Assembly: GCA_049999725.1 (NCBI GenBank)
Contig: JBNGIS010038248.1
Coordinates: 1 to 27,756 of the forward strand
From: Haplomitrium mnioides
Lineage: Eukaryota; Marchantiophyta; Haplomitriopsida; Calobryales
Reading direction: 5' to 3'
DNA length: 27,756 nt
This document shows, piece after piece, positions 19,546 through 27,756 of the stretch. Numbering within the stretch: position 1 is the first letter of the stretch; each line of letters starts with the position of its first letter. The translations under genes were made by a program, and so were the position numbers. The notes under the pieces were generated by a model. That model saw only the letters and a list, made by a program, of their open reading frames with translations. It did not search any database and was not told the DNA's origin.

Positions 19546-20021
19546 ATATTCTTCTATTGACATATCTTGTTTAACAACTGCCATATTTTTACCCAAAATA
19601 CTTGACATCACACTCGACGCTTTAAGTACTCCAACGCTTCTCTCCTCATAATAACGATTTAAAACTATCTCGAGTTGTTGGCCAAAAGTAACACTTTTTT
19701 GGAAAGATGAATCTTGAAATTCTAATCGTTTTTTGCTTCTAAACACTTATTCCATTTAAAAGCAAGAATGAAAACTAAAAAATTGAATGAATTATTTAAG
19801 TAAATATTCCTAGTAGACATTGGCATACAAAAAAATAGATTTTTGGAAACAAATCTACAAAATGACAAAATACTGAAAATTTTATGAAGGAAAAAAGAAA
19901 TTAGAAAGATGAAAAGAAGCAATGTTTTATATACTAACTTTTTTTTTCCATTGTGCATACCTACGTGTCAAGAGCTCTGTGAATCAATTTTTGGTGGAAA
20001 ATGTGTTTATTGAAATTCAGG
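19546..20021. other. No convincing gene
   Basis: A 67-codon minus-strand ORF (19543-19746; charged, ends QDMSIEEY) overlaps the 30-bp array edge and matches nothing I know. The rest is AT-rich upstream sequence of the plus-strand pseudogene. Confidence 0.35.
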
Positions 20022-20029
20022 TATAAAAT
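20022..20029 (+). promoter_or_regulatory. Candidate TATA box of the duplicated unknown gene
   Basis: GGTATAAAATGAG, about 180 bp upstream of the ATG at 20207, in the right orientation. The spacing fits a plant 5' UTR. The only support is motif and position. Confidence 0.4.
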
Positions 20030-20619
20030 GAGAGACAATAGAAAGTTTTTTTCCATTGTCACGAGTTCAATTTTGAGTTTTTGTTTTCTTTTTGTGGTTA
20101 TTCTTGCATTTTCTTGTGTCTTGGCCAGTTTTGCCTTCCAATTGTTGTAAACTTTTATCGTTCATTATTACAATCCTTTTTTTCATTTATTTTTACAATA
20201 GAGAAAATGGCATCTTAGGCCATTGCTCCAAATCCAAAGTCTTATCGGTATGCCAAGGCTTTGAAATCACTTGAGCCTTACAATTTAGCCAACAAATGGC
20301 TAGTTTGTTGTGGTAAGATCAAAGACATAGATCATCACCTTTACATTTTCCAAGATGAAGGTGAAAAATTCAACATGGGTCTTTTGGTCCATATTACAAT
20401 GATTTGGGAAAGCCACAAAGCCTATAATGGGCTACTTCTGTAGTTTAAGGATGGGATCACTCTTTTCAAAGCTTTCTCAAAGAAGTTCTACTTCATTGAA
20501 ATGAAGCCTCGAGACTCATTTACCAACGACATGCAAAAGCCTAGGCTTATAAGTATGAAAAGGTAACAACTTGTAACTTTTTTTTTTTTTACTAAGACTA
20601 TAGCCTTAGATGGGATTTG

Positions 20620-20828
20620 GAGTCCATGTGGGTATGGACTCCCGGGTCCATGTGTCTATTGAGTTGAGAGTCCAACGCGGAGGTGCCATTGGACTCAATA
20701 CGCGTAAGGATCCTATGTACGCATGGAGTCCATAGTCCACACATACGTGGACCTTTGAGTCCATGCGCGCATGGACTCCATAGTCCAGATGCGCAAGGAC
20801 CTTGGAGTCCATGCGCGCATGGACTAAT
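20620..20828. repeat. 24-bp palindromic minisatellite, about 9 units, in intron 1 of copy 1
   Basis: The unit is GAGTCCATGCG followed by its own reverse complement and two spacer bases. The units at 20757 and 20805 are the cleanest; 20757-20778 is a perfect 22-bp palindrome. Others (for example at 20620 and 20644) are diverged, mostly by C/T and G/A changes, and two units are shortened. Confidence 0.85.
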
Positions 20829-22157
20829 GTCAATGTTGAGTAGGGACTCGGGGTCTTTGGGAGCAAAGGCGACTAGGATTTTGGAGAAATAGCCTTTACA
20901 TATTCTTGACTTTAGTTTTCATTAACAATACTTAACTCTATTTTGTTTCTGTTGTTTAGTTTTCACAATTTTTATCCAACTTTGTCAATGCCTACTTGGA
21001 CGCGAAGTGGATAGAAAGAGACTTTTTGAGGTTTGCATTTCGTCTGAAGATTTTGAAGGTGAAGTCAGGGTTGAGCTTGGCACAGTGTGCGCCCCACTCT
21101 AGTACATCAACTTTTAGTGTGGCAGTGACAAGTGGACCATCGGCTTCAAAGAAAGAAAAAAGTGGAGCTCGTGGAAGCTCCAAAAAAAGAAGAAGTTGTC
21201 ACTATAAAAGAAGAAGCTGGTGCCATCGCTGCCCGTCTAGAAGGAGCTAGTCTGGCTGCCTTCCTTGCCTAGCTCATTAACTCCAACACCATGATCATCC
21301 TCTTTGAGCATCTCTAAAGAGGAGGTTGAGCCAGAGCCTCAGTAGAAACCTACGTCAAGAGCAAAGAGGCAATTGCACAAAGGGTTTTGCACATTTCAAG
21401 AGAGGGAGCAAGTGGATCCTTGGACATTGTTTGAGGAAGACAAAAATAAGATTCTCGAGTTTGAAATCCAGCGGTGCAAAGTTTGTTGGGAGACAATAAC
21501 AATTCAACTAGAGAATATGAACCTACCAAAACCAAGAGAGGATAACTTGAGGTCGTTTCAGATAAGACACCTCAACGAAGATTTTGTGGAGCTTCTAGCG
21601 TAGAGAATGCTCATGAATAAACATGCGCATTCATTCTTTATTGTGGTTGTGGACTCGAAGTGCGAGTTAAAGGATGAGTCAGAGTTTGATGTCAAGAACC
21701 ATGTGAAGTACAAGTACTAGATTGCAAAAGGCAATCACAATGTTGTTGCAAGGTAGCTATTTGACTACAAAGCATAGAGCAAAGAATCCAATGTACTTGC
21801 TCTCAACGCCTTTGTGTGTATGGGTCTCACACCAACTGAGGCCTGAATTTTTGCAACGGATGACAATTACAACCAATGGTGTCGTCTCGAGATGACTTCA
21901 ATTCAAAAGGTTAAATATTGGCATCATAGATTTATGAAGAGCGGGATGGTATCGTCCCAAAAATTACAACCTTAAGGAATGTAAGCATGATGACACCGAG
22001 CCCTTCAACAAGGACAACATTTTGATATGATTTCTTCTTTTGCAGCAATTATCACTTCAGATTTTTGGTCATTTGTTATAATTCATTCCTCACAACAATT
22101 TGATATCGTCAAAGATGCCCTTCTAGAAGTTTGTTGTGCGATCTACCATGACATCTT

Positions 22158-22254
22158 GTAAGTTATGTTTTAAAAAAAAAAATTTAGTATATCTTGTTTC
22201 TACTTCAATTATTTTTTGTGCAAACCTTTATTTTTTTTGTTTTGATTACTGTAG
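22158..22254 (+). other. Probable intron, 97 bp, of copy 1
   Basis: Starts TTGTAAGTTATG and ends GATTACTGTAG|GGA, with a T-rich inner part. Removing it joins T|GG and keeps one frame across the junction (TMTSW, then DKTNIHHSS). The GTAAGT donor and TGTAG acceptor are near consensus for plants. There is no transcript evidence. Confidence 0.55.
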
Positions 22255-22887
22255 GGACAAAACCAATATACATCATTCGAGCAGTCCCAGAATTGCACAC
22301 GCTCACGAGTATTGGACTGTGAGCTACTGGACAAAAGAGGGGAAGCAAAGCATGAAGCTCTTCCACTTGCAATCTAAAGATGCAATTGGATGTCATTGAC
22401 AAATAATGCATAGCACTTTTAGTTGTCCAACCGTTTTTTCTAAATTGAAACATCCAAGAGATGATGCTCATGTGAATGTTTACCAAAAGCCTCAAGCTTG
22501 GTATAATTTTTTATCGACTATTTGTCTTTCAAGCAAGATTGGATCCTTTCACTTTGCTCTAGATCAACTATGGGCCTTGTCTGTGCTCTCAAGTTAATGT
22601 GAAACTGTGTAGCTATAGAATATGATAGACATTAGTCTATCTATATTCCACAAAGAGTTTTGACGATGGCATCTTTGCCAATCGATGTTACCGAGTCCCA
22701 GAAAGTATATGCGCACCATAAGGAGCGTGTTCCATTTGGTACCACTGGTGTTTCTTATGATTCTATAGCTATTTAAGAGATGGGAAAGTTTGACAAGATT
22801 CCCTTGTGGATGTAGATGCCATGGCTTCAGAATTTATTGATTTGGATGAGACTATTCCTCTTGAATAGGACAAGAGTAATGTATAAT

Positions 22888-23876
22888 TTGTATATAGCAA
22901 AATGTTTATCTTAATATAAACATCGTGTGTACGATCTCTTTTATTTTAGTAAGGGATCTATGATTCAAGTAACATTCAAGGTAAAAGTTATTAAGTACAT
23001 GCCCAACGATCTCTTTTCTTACAATAAATGATTTTAGAATAAAACTTGCTACCTTTCGTAAAAGTAAGCAAGAAAGTCTATCTTGACATGGACATTCTTG
23101 TTTGGTCGATTTATATTTTGGCACAAATTATCTTCCCTCGAGAGTTTTTTGTTTATTTTTCGTTATTTCTGTAATACACTTATTACAATCTTGAATTACA
23201 CTATCATTCTATATGTGAGTTATTTTTTAAATTTTATTTTAGAAATTAATTTGTGTGAGTTATAAGTGATTGATTGTATCCGTGCATACATGTGTGAGAT
23301 TGATTTTGATTAAAGACATCATGTTTTTTCAGATATGCAAGCTTGAAGTCTATATAAGCATAACTTCTTTTTTTTTGGGTTTTTATTTGCTCCATAAGTA
23401 AATAGAAGCTCAAAAGATCTCTTAGCAGATTATAGATTTATATATCAGTGTCTGTTGCAACATCGTCTTTTTTTGAATTTTTTTGTGTAAATGTTTTAAG
23501 ATTTTGTGTTTTCAAGGTCTTCTGAAATTATCACAAAACATTAGAATATGGCGATTTAAGTTTAACATGTTTTTTTTCAATATTCTCTCTAGTCTACTTA
23601 TCTTACTATAATATAATATTTTACTTTTTACTTTTTTGTTAAATATTGAGAAAACTTTTTTTCCAAAATATAATAGGTATATGAATAAAGCAAATTTTAG
23701 GATAAAGAAAATTTTTTGATAAAAATTTTACAACTATCAAAAAATGTAATTTTGCAACAAAAATTTGAAAAAAAAACTCTTCAACATGAAATCAAACTGG
23801 AACTTAGTAGCGGTTTTTGGTTCAAAGTAGTGGCTGTTGAAGGTAAAAAACTCTTGCTGCAATTTCTTTTTATCAA
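22888..23876. other. AT-rich spacer between the two gene copies
   Basis: No ORF, RNA gene or transposon signature. Very AT-rich from 23280 on. No counterpart of exon 1 (20207-20562) was found ahead of copy 2. Confidence 0.5.
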
Positions 23877-24252
23877 GAGTCCATGCTAACATGGGCTGTC
23901 GAGTCCTTGCTGGTAGGGACTATCAACTTCATGTGTGCATAGACTCAAGGGTCTATGTGTGCATGGACTTTCGAGTCCTTGCTTGCAAGGATTATTGAGT
24001 CGTTGCTTGCATAGACTCGAGAGTCTATGTATGTATGGACTGGAGAGTCTTTGCTTGCATACACTCAAGACTCCATACGTGATTGAACTCATGAGTCTTT
24101 TCGCTCTTGGATTCATGAGCTTATACGCGCAAGAACTATGAAGTCCATGCACGCATGGACTTATTGGACGCTTGGACTCATGAGTCTCGGCACGCATGGA
24201 GTTCTTAGTCCAAGAGCGCTTAGACTCAAGAGTCAAATGCAGCATGGATTCA
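23877..24252. repeat. 24-bp palindromic minisatellite, about 15 units, before copy 2
   Basis: Successive 24-bp units of the form GAGTCyatGCkyGCATrGACTC plus two bases, in register from 23877 to about 24165, then with one shortened unit. Example unit: GAGTCTATGTATGTATGGAC. Same period and consensus as 20620-20828, but more units and more change. It ends about 85 bp before the exon at 24337. The 119-codon minus-strand ORF 23886-24245 is only this repeat read as an 8-residue repeat, and is not called a gene. Confidence 0.85.
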
Positions 24253-24336
24253 TTGTACTCCTGTCAAATGTGTTTGTTTCGATGCTGGTTTTTTAATTTA
24301 AGGTTTTTGATTCTAGCGCTTTTTTTTATATGTTAG

Positions 24337-25770
24337 TTTTTGCAATTTCTATCTGATTTTGTCAACACGTACTTGGATGCAAAGTATGTAGAAAGAGACT
24401 TCATCAAATTTGCATTTAGTCACTAGCTTTTGAAGATTAAACCTAGGTTGAGCTTAGCTTAGTGCATTCCCCATCCCAGTGTGGCAACTTTGCAATCAAA
24501 GTCACTAGTGGACTGAAAACTCTAAACAAAAAAAAACAGCCAATCCGGCAAAAGGTTCAACAAAGAAAAATCTTTTACAAGCATAGTCGGCTCATTTGGA
24601 GCTGGTCCTGTCATCGTCCTTCAAGCTCTCCTTTGTAACCTTCCTCTTCTTTCTCTTCAAGCAGCTTTGAAGAAGAGGTTGAGCTTGAGCATGTGCACCA
24701 ACAACCGACTTCAAGATAAAAGCAACAAGTGGGCAAGAGTCTAAGAACAATTCAAGAGAGGAAAAAGGTTGAGCCTCTAAGTATTTCTAAGGAAGATAAA
24801 AATAAAATTTTCAAATCAACTATCCATTGCTGCAAGGTTCATGAAGAAACAATAACTATTTGGTTGGAGAACCTTATCTTGCCAAAGCCTAGAATGGACA
24901 ACTAGAAGCCTTTCTAGAGAAGGCGATTGAAAGAGGACTTTGTGACACTACTTGCCTAACGGATTCTTTCAAACAAGTATGCCCACTCATGCTTTATAGT
25001 AGTTGTGGATCTGAAATGCAGGTTAACAAATAAGTCAGAGTTCAAGATTAAAAACACTAACAAGTGCCGCTACAAGATTGCAAGAGGCAATCACAATGTT
25101 GTTGCAAGGCAACTTTTGTTCACAAAGTATGGAGCAAAAAATCCAATATATTGCTCCATAGTTGTTAGGTTTATACTAGGTTGAGATCTATAGAAGCTTA
25201 ATTTTTTGCAACGAATGAAAAATATGACCAATGGTATCGATTGGGAAAACTTCCAATCAAAAGGTTGAGTATTGGCATTAGAGATTTATCAAGAGCGAGA
25301 TGATTTCATCCCAAAAGTTAAAGCAAGAGTTGGTTTTAGAGACATTGGAAATAAAACAAAATTCCACCCTTGAGAAGACAATAGCTTCTTAAGATAGTTG
25401 GTTTCAATTGGCCTTCTGTAGTGGAGAGCTATGGAAGCAGCACCGTGTTATTTTTGAAATGTGAGAGAAGAACTTGGTGAAAGGCCAAAAGCCTAAAGTC
25501 AAAGGTTCTTAGAGAATGGAGGACATGAAGTGGACACCTTGGAGGTCCTGCAAATGAAACTAAAATTTCCATTTTGAAGAGAGTGGAGGTCGGAGAGCTT
25601 TCGATGGAGGAGATGTTTTGGAAAATTGAAAGACACAAAGTTTTGGTGGTAATGGTTAAAGACTTTTGTTCACAGGTGTGTTGTAAAACCTAAGAAGAGG
25701 CAAGGAGGGAATATCCCATCCACACAAAGGAATAAAAAATGCCTTCCTTCTATTCAAGTTTTAAAAAATT
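24337..25770 (+). pseudogene. Spliced multi-copy gene of unknown function, copy 2 (exon 1 missing)
   Basis: After ATATGTTAG the sequence reads FLQFLSDFVNTYLDAKYVER, aligned residue by residue with exon 2 of copy 1 (FSQFLSNFVNAYLDAKWIER). Further matches are LLKIKPRLSLA, HSCFIVVVDLKCRLTNKSEF and IARGNHNVVARQL. Stops interrupt it throughout. At the start of the HSCFIVVVD block both copies have a stop at the same place (TAG in copy 1, TAA here). Beyond 25330 only copy 2 continues, with LETLEIKQNSTLEKTIAS (heptad-like, possible coiled coil) and a basic tail (VVKPKKRQGGNIPSTQRNKK). Exon 1 is absent upstream. Function unknown. Confidence 0.6.
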
Positions 25771-26511
25771 ATAAGTAAGTCTATTTTTTCATTTCAAGTC
25801 ATCTTAAGTTCATTTTTTCATTGGAAATCATTTTCTTCTTACTGCTAATAACATGCTTGCATGAACTACACAAAGTCTATACATGTATGGAATTCAAAGA
25901 GTGTCAGCCCTGCCGCTGTGGTGCTATGCTGAAAACACAACCCCACGTCGCCGCATGCGCCGAAATAAGGGTTTTTGATATACTTGTTGTGGGAGGGACC
26001 GATAATTTGTCGATTTGAGTGTTTTAAGAGGGTGCTGGGCTGGATTTGGTTCAGGTTCGAGCACTCCTCCTTGGTTTCATAATCACATGCAACTGATTCA
26101 GGCCAAAACAGAGTTTTGAATTTGTCGAAATTGGGCTTTTGCTCCACTTTATTCCGTCTCAACACCTAGTGGAGGTGGCTGGACTTCGGTGTACAGGTAC
26201 AATTCTGCCCCCTACTTGGGACCAGGTCCAGCCTTGTAATTATAGAGTTCCAAGAACTTAAACCTGTCCCTAATCCCCACTCCTAATTGCTCTTATGCTG
26301 AAATTGAATTACCGAAAAAACAGAATTTTGAACTATGCTAATAAATGACAACAGATTTTTTCCAACAAAGTTCTGAATGTTTTCACAAGCTCTTCCTAAA
26401 TGTATCTACATAATTCAGAATCTGTACATGCTGAAAAGTCACACCCAAAGACAACAAAACCGAAAGAATTCCTGGTGTGGTGTTACCAATTCCCAAAATT
26501 AGGAATTTTAA
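25771..26511. other. No gene recognised
   Basis: Between copy 2 and the CT-rich segment. ORFs of 65 (25821, +) and 99 codons (25866-26165, -) overlap antisense and match nothing known to me. GC rises at about 25905-26260 compared with the surroundings, suggesting a different insertion or sequence origin. Confidence 0.4.
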
Positions 26512-27078
26512 GTGACCGTGATGTCCCTTCTTTTGGTCGGTGTTGCCTTTGGCTTGCTAGTCGCTGGAGGTCCTCCCTCAATCACTTTGGTCTTCCTTGC
26601 TGCCCCCATGAGCTGCTCCTTTGCTGAAAACAGTCGCTGGTCTTCAGATCCGTCAGCTCCTCCACAACTCACAATCTCCACATTCCGTCAGTTGCCCTCG
26701 ATTGCTAGCTGCCCTCTCTTCCAATACCACCTCAATTTCTTCACACCCATTCAGTCAAAAGAGTTTGACTTCTGCCTCACAGAAGGTGTATGTTTTGCTC
26801 CCTCACCAGGGAGATGCTTTTCTCGAACACCGGTTACCCACTCCACCTTGCTATTAAAATTCGTCTCCTTACTCTTCCCCTGGGAGCATACCTCACCAGG
26901 ACTCTTCAGGCCCTACGAACTGTCACAAGAAATAAACTCTTTGTTTGGATTGCCCCAACAATTTCTTCACTCAGACGGTCCTAAGGTTATCCTCCTGGCT
27001 CCAGAGGGGGGATCCTCCCTATATGCCTTCTCAAGCGAAAATGCGGGCTGGTCTGAAAATTATACGTGCAGCCACTAA
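26512..27078 (+). CDS. Unrecognised ORF, 188 codons, doubtful
   Basis: The longest intact plus-strand ORF in the right half. It starts MTVMSLLLVGVAFGLLVAGG, which resembles a signal peptide or membrane segment, and is rich in Ser, Pro, Leu and Phe. The other plus frames are also fairly open here (26400-26627, 26621-26857, 26790-26984) because the strand is CT-rich and poor in TAA/TGA/TAG. That makes a chance ORF likely. No domain recognised; no ribosome-context or splice evidence. Confidence 0.2.
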   Translation: MTVMSLLLVGVAFGLLVAGGPPSITLVFLAAPMSCSFAENSRWSSDPSAPPQLTISTFRQLPSIASCPLFQYHLNFFTPIQSKEFDFCLTEGVCFAPSPGRCFSRTPVTHSTLLLKFVSLLFPWEHTSPGLFRPYELSQEINSLFGLPQQFLHSDGPKVILLAPEGGSSLYAFSSENAGWSENYTCSH

Positions 27079-27287
27079 AGAAGTGAAAGGATGTGCCAAA
27101 GAAAAATGATGAGAGTCTCTTTCACCAACTAGAGTCCACCGCTCTTCTGTTGGAAGTCACCTCCTTGTCCGAAAATCCCTGCACAAACCCATGCTTGCTC
27201 CGCCCCTGTATGTCCACAACCTCCCTGTGCGATTCCGCTTGCTCCAACCCGATGGAAAAAGAAAACAATACAAAGGATCCTGAACAG

Positions 27288-27756
27288 TGAGGCCCGTCGG
27301 AGGGTATACCCCTATGCGAGAGGAAGCTAACCTCATTTAATGGCCTGACGTATTTGCCTTGGCACCCATCTGCATTTTAACTTTAATTCTAATGTTAGTC
27401 GGGGTTGACTAACATCATAGGCCCAATTTGAAGGTCGTGTTCCCTTGGCCAAAATCTTCATCACCATTAGCAAAGGTAAACCATATCTTTACGTTCAGTT
27501 AGAGCAATAGTCTCCCCAAGTTGTGGCGTGCGCCACTTTTCCCAGCTAAATTGAGAGGACAAATTTTCATTTAAAGTCCCCTTGGCTTTGTCCCTCTAGG
27601 TCTTGTTCTCTTTATTCTTTTTTTAGTTAGTAATTTCATTTGTCTCTTTGTTATAGGACAACAGTGACACCCCTATATATAGGATGTATAGAGGAACGTT
27701 TATCACTACTCACTTAGGGATTTGATCAATACATCGAGGAAGCATTGTGCGGCACA
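27288..27756 (+). repeat. Possible LTR (U3 to R) on the plus strand, cut by the window end
   Basis: A purine-rich run (GATGGAAAAAGAAAAC, 27251-27266) is followed shortly by TGAGGCCCGTCGGAGG (27288), which fits a polypurine tract and an LTR start. About 385 bp later comes the TATA box CCTATATATAGG (27674-27681). The opposite end is outside the window, so neither LTR identity nor family is proven. The sequence before it has no recognisable integrase or other pol domain. Confidence 0.3.
27674..27681 (+). promoter_or_regulatory. Candidate TATA box
   Basis: CCCTATATATAGGATG; the core is palindromic. If the segment is an LTR, transcription would start near 27710 on the plus strand. Confidence 0.35.

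Larger units (their letters stand above)
20207..22887 (+). pseudogene. Spliced multi-copy gene of unknown function, copy 1
   Basis: Exon 1 (20207-20562) opens ATG GCA TCT TAG and reads AIAPNPKSYRYAKALKSLEP and EGEKFNMGLLVHITMIWESH, with stops at 20216 and 20441. Intron 1 (20563 GTAACA to 20959 TTTAG) contains a 24-bp minisatellite. Exon 2 (from 20960) reads YLDAKWIERDFLRFAFR, an Ala-rich stretch in another frame, EDKNKILEFEIQRCKVCWE, HSFFIVVVDSKCEL and AKGNHNVVAR, with stops at 21601, 21718 and others. A probable second intron is at 22158-22254. The tail (to about 22887) reads KLKHPRDDAHVNVYQKPQ and DVDAMASEFIDLDETIPLE. I do not recognise the family. Evidence that it was a gene: exon sequence and the intron acceptor are conserved in copy 2, although both are decayed. 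Confidence 0.6.

Noticed and set aside
20606-20866. 86-codon minus-strand ORF with HARMDSKV repeats
   Set aside because: Also a readout of the 24-bp array within intron 1.
23886-24245. 119-codon minus-strand ORF with an 8-residue protein repeat
   Set aside because: It is the 24-bp minisatellite read as codons; 24 is divisible by three, so the repeat stays open by chance.
26790-26984. Plus-strand string GAYLTRTLQALRTVTRN followed by KLFVW, resembling a stretch of DIRS-type tyrosine recombinases
   Set aside because: Only about 25 residues fit, no catalytic Arg, HxxR or Tyr was found in any nearby frame, and the CT-rich strand is open in several frames. A search of the region against DIRS/Ngaro recombinases would settle it.

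Overview
The window looks like transposon-rich, AT-rich nuclear DNA of a land plant. It holds two decayed Ty3/gypsy retrotransposons with plant-type RT, protease, gag and integrase signatures, a decayed DUF7869-type gene, a spliced multi-copy gene of unknown function, several minisatellite arrays and a 100-N scaffold gap. No intact cellular gene, tRNA, rRNA or CRISPR array was found. The element families hint at a non-angiosperm plant (bryophyte, lycophyte, fern or gymnosperm); this is inference and the species cannot be told.

Layout. 1-278: nothing recognised. 279-5831, minus strand: Ty3/gypsy element 1. Reading right to left it has a 1.03-kb LTR (4798-5831, TATA box at 5198-5206), a primer binding site (4775-4792), gag, protease, RT, RNase H and integrase, and it breaks off inside the integrase core. 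Its pol frame is uninterrupted by frameshifts from about 3505 to 279 but carries five stop codons, and several catalytic Asp codons have become Asn. About 5832-10475, minus strand: Ty3/gypsy element 2, with gag (two zinc knuckles), protease, a C5 cytosine DNA methyltransferase-like domain (7920-6970), then the N-terminal part of RT. The methyltransferase between protease and RT is the most unusual content of the window. 10476-14000: no gene; probably the leader and/or LTR of element 2, with a 65-bp tandem repeat and a minus-strand TATA box.

14470-15182: a 37-bp minisatellite. 15732-17285, minus strand: an unrecognised ORF, then a DUF7869-like pseudogene with LQLDN and GHTHDHID motifs. 17461-17830 and 19450-19545: more short arrays built on a TATGYGCRCATA-like palindrome. 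20207-22887, plus strand: a spliced pseudogene of unknown function; 24337-25770 is a second, diverged copy in the same orientation. In both copies a 24-bp palindromic minisatellite (20620-20828 and 23877-24252) lies just upstream of the exon that starts at a TTAG acceptor. 26512-27290: CT-rich, nothing convincing. 27288-27756: sequence resembling the U3 end of an LTR on the plus strand, running out of the window.

Nothing here appears able to make a working protein. The decay is largely C-to-T/G-to-A, as expected of long-methylated, silenced repeats.
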